64,000 bases of DNA from Ceratotherium simum simum (lineage: Eukaryota > Chordata > Mammalia > Perissodactyla > Rhinocerotidae), in assembly GCF_000283155.1 (NCBI RefSeq), contig NW_004454261.1:1773607-1837606 (forward strand), in the 5' to 3' direction. The notes below the pieces were generated by a model. It did no database searches. It was not told the origin of the DNA and saw only the letters and a list, made by a program, of their open reading frames with translations. Every line of letters begins with the position of its first letter. Within the stretch, counting starts at the first letter, position 1. The position numbers were made by a program, and so were the translations under genes. Shown here in pieces: positions 1-43,800 of the stretch.

Positions 1-879
1 CTTCTTCCCATGCAGCCTGAGACCAGCCTTGACACTTCCCCATCCGCGCTGCTGCTGAGCCATCAGAGGTGGCCCGTCCCCTTCCCCCCGCCCCCCCACG
101 GTGAGGAAGTCACTTGCTTGTCTCCTTGGCCAGACCCTGCCTGCTTTCTAAGAGCCCAGGAGGCGTGCACTGGGGGCCCCAGTCCCTGCAGTGGCCCGCC
201 TGGGTCCCGGGGTATTCGGGCCCCGTGGGAAGACTTTCCTCCCAGCTGCGGTTCAGGGCACGCAGACAGCGCCCCGGGGGCTGTCAGGTGTGGCTGGAAT
301 TACCCAGGTAGAGAGAATCAGGCCCGAGAATCAGGACTCAGGATCGGAAGGAGAGAAAGTGGTTAGCCAGTCCCTCCCTTAACCCGCCTGCGTTAATGAC
401 ACGTTTCCTCTGTCAAGGTCTGTGTCCCATGCCCGCGGCAGAAATGGAGGCTTTCTGGACCCTTTAGAAGGTTGGTTGTGCCGGGGATGGGGTGGCCGGG
501 AAGGCTGGAGGGTGGGCTGATGGGATTCATTTGCTGGGCCTGGGGTGGGGGGAGAGTTGGCAGGAAGTGGTTTTCCACAATCCTGGGGTCACTGCCTTCA
601 GGGACAGTTGGCTGGGACCCAGGCCAGTGGCTGCAGCTTTGTGTGCTGTTGCTGGAGACTTCTCTTTCCACCCAGTGTCCCCCTCCAACTGCCTGGGGCT
701 CCGTCAGCAAATGGTGGTGGATTCTGGCTCTGAAAGGGACTTTCATCCAGTTCTCTCTCGCACGTGATTTTAAATAACTTGTATAGTTGACGGTGTCAGC
801 TGTCATGTAGTTTCTGTTATGTCAGGTACTTTACCTGTGTCATCTCATTTAATTCTCACTGGAGCCCTAAGTGTAGCTA

Positions 880-1010
880 CTGCAGTCCCATTTTATAGCT
901 GGGGAAATGGAGGCACAGAGAAGTTAAGTGGCTTCCCCAAGGTCACACAGCCCAGAAGGGGCAGAGCCGGGATTTGAACCCGTATCTCTCTGAGAGCAGA
1001 GCCCACTGAT
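880..1010 (+). repeat. MIR-type SINE fragment
   Basis: Contains the MIR-like core 'gaggcacagagaagttaagtg' followed by 'cccaaggtcacacagc' and 'gggatttgaacc'. Confidence 0.75.
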
Positions 1011-1379
1011 TTCACCCCTGGACTGAGAGTGAAGCTAGTCCTTCTTTATGGGGACATTTTGCTTCACCTCTTCCGTGTGATCTCTGTCCTGTGACCGGGG
1101 GCTGCTATCTTTTTTTTTAAGCCTCTGGGCACCTGCCCATCCTGGGGCCTGGCTGGCAAGAAGGTGGTTGCCGACCAAACCAGGGGTCCCTTTGACGTCA
1201 GATAGCGTTCAAGCGAGAACAGGGACTCGTTCACTCAACCTGAAATGTTTGTTGAGCGCTTTCTGTGTGCCAGGCACGGCCCTGGGCCCAGGGATAGAGC
1301 AGGAACAGGACGGCGGTGGGCCTGCCCCCGTGGGCTGAGAGCCCAGTGAGGAGGGCTCGCTCCCCCAGCCTCGTCCCTG

Positions 1380-1555
1380 GTGGTATTTGGGGTCGGATCA
1401 TTCTCTGCAGTGGCGTTGGGGCCGTCCTGTGTATTGTGGGACGCTCTGCAGCATCCCTGGTCTCCACCAGCCAGATGCGGGCAGGCTGCCTTCCAGTCGT
1501 GTCAACCGAACATGTGCCCTGGGGGGGCAGATGGTCCCTGGGTGAGACCCCCTGG
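1380..1555 (-). mobile_element. MER5A-type hAT-Charlie element
   Basis: Antisense copy with attctctgcagtgg, gcagcatccctgg and tgccctggggg segments shared with the other copies in this window. Degenerate. Confidence 0.65.
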
Positions 1556-1784
1556 GTTAGGGGATGCCGTTAACCCCCAAGAAACTCTGCATCCTTATCA
1601 TCTGACTGCTGAGGTCCAGGATGCTGCCCACGTTTAAATATACAAACTGAGTGGGAGAGAGAGAGGAAGGACTCACAGATGCTGGGGGTCACCCTGGTGT
1701 CCACCGTCTGACCCTCAGGAACTTATTCAGGTGTCTACCGTGAGCGGGGATCAAACTCAGTTTTTTTTGCTTGATACCGAGTGT

Positions 1785-2000
1785 GGAGTTTCTCCCCCTC
1801 GGCACTGTGGATGCTCAGGCCGGGTAGTCCTCTGGGAGGGGGGGCCGTCCTGGGTGCTGGGGGGGTGGGTCGAGCAGCATCCCTGGCCCCACCCACTTGA
1901 TGCCAGCAGCACACCCGGTGTGACAAGCACAGATGTCCCAGACATGGCCCAGTGTCCCCTGGGGGGCAGAATCGCCCCCATTGAGAGGCACTGTCCTAGG
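1785..2000 (-). mobile_element. MER5A-type hAT-Charlie element
   Basis: Segments gcagcatccctggcccc, acccacttgatgccag, gtcccctggggggcag and attgagaggcactg match the MER5A pattern in reverse. Confidence 0.75.
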
Positions 2001-2606
2001 GTGAGTGCTGTGCAGAAAGACGTGGTGCTGAGGTGGGGGTGACAAGGTAGCAACTTCGGATTGAGTGCCGGGAACACCTCTGAAGAGGAGCTGTCAGGAC
2101 CTGAAGGATAAGAGGGAGCAAGTCATACAGGAAGCAGGAAAGGCGCCCCGGGCAGAGGGACCGGCAAGTGCAAAGGCCCTGTGGTGGGAAGGAGTCCCTG
2201 CGTTTCGGGGAGAGTCAGGCCAGTGTGGCTGCAGATCGTGGTCCAGGGCAGAGGGAGAAGGTGAGGTCGGGAGGGCCGTCAGAGCAGCCACAGCGGGGAG
2301 TTGGGGAGTGTTCCGTGTTTGGCAGGTGCCCGCAGGTGGCGTCCCCGGAGTCATTGGAAGCGCCCATCCTCTCAGGGACCTCGCCTTGGGAGAACCGCCC
2401 GATTTCTGGCGGATGCCGGGCACCGTCTTGGATTTCAGGGCAAGGCCTGAACTATCCTCTGCGTCAGGACGCCCTGGGCGTTGGGCGGCCCCAGAATGGG
2501 GCGGGGAGAAGGGGGCGCGCGCTCGCCCTCCCCGGCCGCCCAGGGCTGCAGCTCTGCGGTCTCTCCCCGCAGGCCCCCCGCCCTCCTGAGGTCAGCCGAG
2601 CGGTTC

Positions 2607-37120
<34,514 letters not shown>

Positions 37121-37866
37121 GCCCCGCGGCGCCGGGCCGCGCATCCAGAGCACAAGTGGCTTCGCCGCCGCCGCCGGGGGACCAGCGGGCGCGCCCGAGT
37201 GGCCCCGCCGCCCCCGCCGGACAGCCCGCCCCGGGGGGGCCGCCTTCGCCGCCCCGCGCCTTTGATCCGTTGTTAATGCTCCTGGGTTTCCTGCCTGCTG
37301 TTTCTTGGTTGCCAGGACGGAGAGATGCGGCCGACACCCATGAGGCACTTTTCAAGCCATGCGCTCCTGTCCCCGCTGTGGTCCGGGAGCAGGAGGCCGG
37401 CAGAGGCTGCCCGGCCAGCCCCGGCGGCACCGAGCATGCGATGCCTCCCCGCCCGCCCACCGCGTCCCCGTGCTTTGTTCTGGAGGGCGTTTTTCATCAT
37501 TATTTAAAAGACAGCAAGGGGTGCCTCAATTAGAATCGGGGTGCGCCGCGGGGGCCACCCGCCGGCGCCCGGGGAGCCCCGCTTCTCCGGGAGCGGGGAG
37601 CCGAGTCCCCCAGGCCGCGAGCGCGCGGGCGCCGGGAGTGGAGCCATCCCGCCTCAGGGTAATCCTTCCTCCTCCCTTTCCCTCCCCGCCAACAGTTCTG
37701 CCGGGGGGGCAAAAAAGAACAAAAGAAGCAAAAAAAAAAAAAAAAAAGCCCCATCAGAAACGAACCACCTCTACATATTATGGAAAGAAAATATTTTTGT
37801 CGATTCTTATTCTTTTATAATTATGCGTGGCAGAAGTAGACTCATTAAACGATTCCAGGTGTAAGC
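37121..37866 (+). other. DPP9: DPP9 3' UTR
   Basis: DNA after the stop codon is GC-rich up to about 37660, then has an A-run (37720-37747) and an AT-rich end with ATTAAA at 37844-37849. The cleavage point is not visible directly; the end given is an estimate about 15 bases after the signal. Confidence 0.7.
37844..37849 (+). terminator. DPP9 polyadenylation signal (ATTAAA)
   Basis: ATTAAA is the only canonical-type signal in the first 750 bases after the DPP9 stop, followed by a GT-containing stretch (aggtgtaagcgtggtc). Confidence 0.65.
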
Positions 37867-38499
37867 GTGGTCACCTGCCTGAATGAGGTTCCTTCCAGCC
37901 CTGGGGCTGGTGGAGGGGCTCCTCTGAGCGGGAGGGGGCCCGCCCCTCACTGGGAGAGACCCCCCCCCCCATCAGTCGGGTCCGGTGGGGACGGTTCCTG
38001 CCCAGACTCCCGGGCCCGGCACAGCCAGGTGCGCATCCTTCTGGAGGATGCGCCCCCCTTTTGCGTCTGCGCTTATCCAGGGGCCTGACACCCTGGCTCA
38101 GGGGTCAGGAAACACCAACCCAGGAGCGCAGGCCGTGCACCTGTTCACGTTTGTCCCAGCAGCCGAGAGCCCGAGAGAGGCTGGTGGCTGTGCCGACGGC
38201 GCTCGCGCGCTTGAGTTCCTAACAGCAGGCTGGCCTTGCCCTGCGCGGTCACCCTGTCCAGCCTCTGGGAAGCTCCGCTTTTATTTTTAATGGCTCAACA
38301 AATAAAAGGGTATAGAGAGGAGAGACGCACCCCCCCCCCCAGAGGAGACCCTGCCCCAGTCTATATTTTTAATACCTGCATTCTCTCCCGCCCTGTGAAT
38401 GTGCCAGAATTTATTTTGCCAGGTACCTATCAAGGGATAATGTGGGTTATTCTGGGCTTTTTATATGAAATCAGTATAAATCAGAGGACAGGAGATTTT

Positions 38500-38705
38500 C
38501 TCTGTAAAGAACCAAATCATAAATATTTTAGGCTTTGCAGGCCGGACAGTCTGTGCCCCCAACTACTCAACTCCGCCCTCCTAGTTCACAAGCAGGCACG
38601 GAGGATATGTAAATGAGTGGGCGTGGCTGTGTGCCAATAAAACTTTATTTACAAAACCAGGCAGCTGGCCAGATTTGACCCACAGGCTGTAATTGGCCAA
38701 CCCCT
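38500..38705 (+). mobile_element. MER-type (hAT-like) element
   Basis: 'aaatattttaggctttgcag', gcccccaactactcaactcc, 'ccaataaaactttatttac', ttggccaacccct. Opposite orientation to the 21538 copy. Confidence 0.8.
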
Positions 38706-39160
38706 AGAAAATTGATACTTCAACAAATAGCCTTGTGCATCTTTGGGGCATATGTTTTGAGTTTATAGGGTAAACTATTCTAGGAATATCTTCTAGGAAT
38801 TAACAAAAGAAAGGCATATTCATTCTTAATTTTGAAGAATATTGCCAGATTGCCTTCCAAAGAGAATGCCTCAGTGTACACTCCTGCCAAGAGGGGAGAA
38901 ATGGCCTTGCTTCTCCATTCCGTCACCAGCACTACGTGTTATCACACATTTTTGTCTTTGCCAATCTTACGGGTGAAACATGTCATCTCACTGTAATTTG
39001 AACTCAAATTTCTTTTATGTGTGGGGATATTTTCATGTTTTAAGACACTTGTTTACTAGTAATCATTTGCCCACCTTTCTTTTGACCTGTCCGCCTCATT
39101 GATTTGTAGACACTCTTTATATATGAAGGAAATCAATCCATTGTCATACATGTTGCAAAT
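38706..39160. mobile_element. Probable old L1 3' fragment
   Basis: AT-rich sequence with 'gattgccttccaaagagaat' and 'tctttgccaatcttacgggt', phrases typical of old L1 3' ends. Strand not assigned. Confidence 0.5.
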
Positions 39161-39612
39161 TGAACTATGTTGCGGATTTCAAAATGTTTTATGGGTAGGA
39201 AGCTCAGCCAATGAATGTTTAAAATCATCTCAGGAACAAGATGTCTTTCACCCAATCCACTGAAATAAAGTGGAGGAGGGAACTAGTCACAAGTCACAGA
39301 AACGAGGCACAGAAAGGGAAGTGGGGTGCCAACAGGAAGCAGGAATGGATGATGGGCAGCTACAAAAGGACAAGTGTCTGCTGGCAGTCAGTCTCAGTCT
39401 CCCTGAGATGGCAGGTTAAGAGGCGTTTGTTTCTCCCAGGTTGCTACATGGGCCGCTAGTGTCCACCCCCACTGGTGGGGTTTCCGTCAGCGGGAGGGTC
39501 CCCGATGCTGTTTCAGATTGTCTATATGTGCTCGATTCCTCTTCTAGTGGAACGGCTTAGCTCTTCCCTAACTGGCAGGAACCCATATACATGAACATAA
39601 AACCCTGTGTCA

Positions 39613-39848
39613 GGGCCCGCCCCGTGGCGTAGCAGTTAAGTGCGTGTGCTCCGCTGCTGGCGGCCTGGGTTCGGATCCTGGGCGCGCACTGATGCACCGC
39701 TTGTCGGGCTATGCTGTGACAGTGTCCCATATAAAGTGGAGGAAGATGGGCACAGCTGTTAGCCCAGGACCAGTCTTCCTCAGCAAAAAGAGGAGGATTG
39801 GCAGGTGTTAGCTCAGGGCTGATCTCCCTCACACACACACAAAACACA
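39613..39848 (+). mobile_element. ERE-type SINE
   Basis: 'agggcccgccccgtggcgta' start, ctccgctgctggcggcctgg, 'gtcttcctcagcaaaaagag' tail. Similar words (aaaccctgtgtc and aaacccatgtc) flank it as a probable target duplication. Confidence 0.9.
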
Positions 39849-40696
39849 ACAAACCCATGTCATATCGGTTGCAGATATTTTCCTGGTTTGTCATTTGCCT
39901 TTCCAACATATTTATGGTATTTTAAAAAAATAATAACTATAGACACATAGGAAGTTGCAAAAATAGTGCAGAGTCCGGTGTACCCTTCCCCCAGCTTACC
40001 TAACAGAGTGCATTGTCCAAACCGGGAAACTGACATGAGCACAGTGCAATTAACTAGACTTGAGAGCTTTTTGGATTTTAACAGCTTTCACACGTGCTCA
40101 TTTGTGTGTGAGTGGTTCTGTTCCTCTCTCACCTGTATAGAGTCCTGTAACACCAACACAATCAAAATGCAGAACTGCTCATTCATCACAAAGGAGCTCC
40201 TCTATCCAATCCCTTTACATCCACACCCCCTGCCGTTTGTGGTGTCCTGATGGTAGAGAGAGAAATCGTGATACTTGGTGTTATCAAATCTTTTTTTCCT
40301 TTAGGGCTGCTAAATTTCATGTCAAGATTAGAAAGCAGGATCTTTGGAATGATGGTTTTTTCTTTTAATCACTTTAGTGTGGGTTTTTTGTTTTGTTTTG
40401 TTTTTTCAAGAAGCTTGGGGCTCAATCTTTCTGAAAAGAAAACACACACACACACAAACACACACAAACCTACTGAAACAGCTCACAGTTGAAATATCTT
40501 GTTAGCAACAGCGCTCGGCCACTAATCGAACCCTTCATAGTGAGAGGCTGAAGGTCAAATACCGTGGTGGGATGTGGGAAAGACATCAACGGAGCCATGC
40601 TGTGCAAAATGTTGAAGGAATAGGACAGCGGTCGTCCAGTTTATGCGGCTAGGTTCTAATGGATCCAGAGCAGGCAGTTGCAAGGAGGAAGATTTT

Positions 40697-40977
40697 TCTT
40701 TCTTTTCTTTCTTTCTTTCTTTCTTTTTTTTTTTTTTTTGGTGAGGAAGATTGGCCCTGAGCTAACATCTGTTGCCAATCTTCCTCTTTTTTGCTTGAGG
40801 AAGACTGTCCCTGAGCTAACATCTGTGCCAATCTTCCTCTACTTTGTACATGGGACGCCGCCACAGCATGGCTTGATGAGAGGTATGTAGGTCCGAGCCC
40901 AGGATCTGAACCCACAAACCCGGGGCCGCTGAAGCGGAGCACAGGAATTTAACCACTATGCCACTGGGCAGCCTCGG
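40697..40977 (-). mobile_element. ERE-type SINE, antisense
   Basis: Begins with a T-rich tail (tttctttctttctttt), then 'aagattggccctgagctaac', 'gcccaggatctgaaccc', 'ttaaccactatgccactggg'. Confidence 0.9.
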
Positions 40978-41459
40978 AAGAAATTTCTTAACACAAGCAG
41001 GTGTCCCAGTGTAGGAGAGGCTGCCACAGCAGGAAAGCATGAATCCCGTGGGTGGAGTTATCTGCAGGATAGCCAGTCCACCGCATGACCCTCCTGATCC
41101 CCCTGAAATTGCCCCTCCTCTGTGTTGGGGGTAATTAGATTCCTCACAGGGTGCGATGGAGTCCCGCTCAGGGGTCACCTGTGACATTGTCTCTCTGCAT
41201 TCTGTTCTTTCTAGCCAGGAAGGACTAGGAAAACCAGCCTAATTCTAATTCTGGACACTCCAGATCTGGCCACCAGTGTTTTCTTGAAATTTTCAGCAAT
41301 ACGTGAGCAAAAAAAAAAAAGATTTCCTACTGTAGGTGAGAACTTGGGATTACTTCGTCGGCTTCTAATGCTAGTAACGGCCAGTATTTAGAGTTCTTAC
41401 TTGTAGGAGCTTTACCTACATTCCCTCAGTTAATCCTCCTGACAACTCCCTGAGGTAGG

Positions 41460-41640
41460 AATTATTTTCTTTTTAATTTTTAATTTTGAAGTAATTTCAG
41501 TCTCACAGAAAAGCTGAAGAAATGGTTGTGTTCTCAAATACCCTTCACCCAGCTTCCCCTAATGTTAACATCTTATGTAACCGTGGCACAAGCCAGGTTA
41601 TTGAAGTCAGGAAATTAACATCAATACCATCCTATTATCT
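41460..41640. mobile_element. Probable old L1 fragment
   Basis: Reads 'gaagtaatttcagtctcaca' and 'cacccagcttcccctaatgt', a pattern common to old L1 3' regions; a related stretch lies at 39925-40250. Confidence 0.5.
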
Positions 41641-41965
41641 AATATATAATTAAATTACATGATTAATATAATTAATTGATATATTTAATTATATCAAATA
41701 ATTGCTAATTTAAATTATATTGATTTAAGTTAATATATTAATATATTAATATATTAATACATAATAATATTAATTATATTCATACATGTTTAAATTATAT
41801 CTATTTTGATATAATACATATTTATATTTATATATAAATATATAATTGTGTCAATTATATATTAATTATATTAACATGTAATATATTAATTCTGCATTAT
41901 ATACTCTATTAATATACTAATAAATTAATATATTAATTTGAATTAAAAAATTTAATTAATGTATT
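41636..41965. repeat. AT-rich low-complexity tract
   Basis: About 330 bp made almost only of A and T, with taatatattaat units, in an otherwise GC-rich window. Confidence 0.95.
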
Positions 41966-42024
41966 TCATATATAGACTTCATTTGGATTTCACCATTTCT
42001 CCCTCTAGGTCATTTTTCTGGTCC

Positions 42025-42392
42025 AGGATTGTTATGGACTGAATCTTTGTGTCCCCCCAAAATTCATATGTTGAATCCTAACCCCCAAGGGGATGATATC
42101 AGGAGGTGGGGCCTTTGGGAGGTGATTAGGTCATGAGGGTGGGGCCCTGGTGAATGAGATTAGAGCCCTTATAACAGAGACCCCAGAGAGCTCCCTGCCC
42201 CTGCCACCACGTGAGGACACAGTGAGAAGGGCCATCTATGGCCGGAAGGCAGACCCTCCCCAAACAAGGGATCTGCCTGCACCTTGATCTGGGACTTCCA
42301 GCCTCCAGAGCCGTGAGAAACAAACGTCTGTTGTTTAAGTCCTTCCGTTTCCGGCATTTTTGTCACAGCAGCCAGAACCAAGACTAGGATCC
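42025..42392 (+). mobile_element. MaLR LTR (sense)
   Basis: 'tgttatggactgaatctttg', 'ccccccaaaattcatatgtt', gaggtggggcctttggg, 'cgtgagaaacaaacgtctgt'. Close to full length, sense orientation. Confidence 0.85.
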
Positions 42393-42547
42393 AGTCGAGG
42401 GGCCCACATTGCCTCTCGTGGTCTTGGTCCCTTCATTCTGAGATGGATCCTCGGCCCTTGTCTTTCATGACGGTTTTGAGGGGTACTGCCCAGTTATCTT
42501 GTAGAGCACCCCTCATCTCGGGATTGTCTGATGTTTGCTTAGATTAA

Positions 42548-42756
42548 TAAATTTTTTTTTAAATTCTATTTATTTTTCCCCCAAAGCCCCAGTAGACAGT
42601 TGTATGTCACAGCTGCACTTCCTTCTAGTTGCTGTATGTGGGACGCGGCCTCAGCAAGGCTGGAGAAGCGGTGCGTTGGTGCGCGCCCAGGATCCGAACC
42701 CAGGACGCCAGCAGCGGAGCATGCGCACTTAACCGCTAAGCCACGGGGGCGGGGGG
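42548..42756 (-). mobile_element. ERE-type SINE, antisense
   Basis: 'aaagccccagtagacagttg', ccaggatccgaacccagg, 'acttaaccgctaagccacgg'. Same subtype as the copies at 13994 and 19958. Confidence 0.92.
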
Positions 42757-43234
42757 TGCTGAATGTTTGCTTAGATTAGATTGAGGTCGTGCATTTGGGG
42801 CAGGAGTTCCAGAGGCACCGCTGGGAAGGTGTGTCCCCCTCGGTGCTTCCTGTCTGCGGCTCTGTGATGTCGCCGTCTCATTTCTGGTGACGTTAACTTT
42901 GATCATTGGGCTAAAGACGGTGTCTCCGTTGTAGATGACTATTTTTCTCTTTGTAACTCATAAGTGTCTTGGGGGGAAATACTTGGAGACTGTGCAAATA
43001 GCCTGTTTCACATCATCCTTTCCGGCACCAATATTGAGCATCCATCCACGGATCTTGGCTGCAACGTTTTTGAGGCGTTAGTCTAATGGTGATCCTCCAT
43101 TTCCCTCATTCCGTCTACATTTACTACTTGGAAGAGAAGCAGGGTCAGTCCACGGCTAGTAAGTGAGGGACGACTGGACCCTGAGGCCAGGACACGGGCT
43201 CCAAGGCCACCCACCCCAGGGATTCTCCCAGGAC

Positions 43235-43386
43235 TCCCAAGCCCCCCAAGATGGCGGCGCCGGCGGCAGGGGGCGGGGCGCGCCGGGTCACGTGGCCGCG
43301 CCGACGAGGACGTGGCCTCCCGCGGACGCCCCACGTGTCCCTCGCCGCGCCCCGTCGCCGCCCCTGCCGTGCGGACCCAGTCCAAG
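43235..43386 (+). promoter_or_regulatory. MYDGF promoter / CpG island
   Basis: A TATA-less, very CpG-dense stretch just before the MYDGF start. It has two aagatggcggc words matching the YY1 consensus (43248 and 43384, the second over the start codon), a GC box (gggggcggggc), two CACGTG E-boxes (43289-43294 and 43332-43337) and a gacgtgg half-site resembling unfolded-protein-response elements (43309-43315). Use of these sites is inferred. Confidence 0.7.
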
Positions 43387-43800
43387 ATGGCGGCGCCCAG
43401 CGGCGGGAGGAGCTGTGGCGGCGCGAGCATGTGGGCCGCGCTGCTCCTGGCGGCCGTGGCGCTGGGGCCGGCTGAGGCGGCGTCCGAGCCCACGACGGTG
43501 GCCTTTGACGTGGCGCCCAGCGGCGGGAGGAGCTGTGGCGGCGCGAGCATGTGGGCCGCGCTGCTCCTGGCGGCCGTGGCGCTGGGGCCGGCTGAGGCGG
43601 CGTCCGAGCCCACGACGGTGGCCTTTGACGTGGCGCCCAGCGGCGGGAGGAGCTGTGGCGGCGCGAGCATGTGGGCCGCGCTGCTCCTGGCGGCCGTGGC
43701 GCTGGGGCCGGCTGAGGCGGCGTCCGAGCCCACGACGGTGGCCTTTGACGTGCGGCCCGGCGGCGTCGTGCACTCCTTCTCCCAGGACGTGGGCCCGGGG
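43387..43800 (+). CDS. MYDGF: MYDGF exon 1 (signal peptide, three 120-bp copies)
   Basis: ATG at 43387 in a strong context (A at -3, G at +4). The block from GGRSCGGASMWAALLLAAVA through TVAFDV occurs three times without a base difference, then RPGGVVHSFSQDVGPG follows once. 138 codons here against 58 in human. Donor gggg|gtacgt. Each copy has its own in-frame ATG (43429, 43549, 43669) before the hydrophobic core. Confidence 0.9.

Larger units (their letters stand above)
1..2572 (+). other. DNA 5' of first DPP9 coding exon (presumed 5'-UTR intron)
   Basis: No coding exon is seen. The start of 2573-2606 at a splice acceptor implies an upstream non-coding exon, which I could not place; the promoter is probably left of the window. 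The stretch holds a MIR piece, two MER5A-type copies, and a local CpG-rich patch at about 2470-2600. Confidence 0.6.
37870..43230. other. DPP9-MYDGF intergenic region, AT-rich
   Basis: No gene is supported. Unlike the flanking genes, much of 38390-42980 is AT-rich and made of old L1M pieces (about 38706-39160, 39925-40250, 41460-41640), three ERE SINEs, a MaLR LTR and an AT-only tract. Short open frames here are repeat-derived. Confidence 0.8.
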
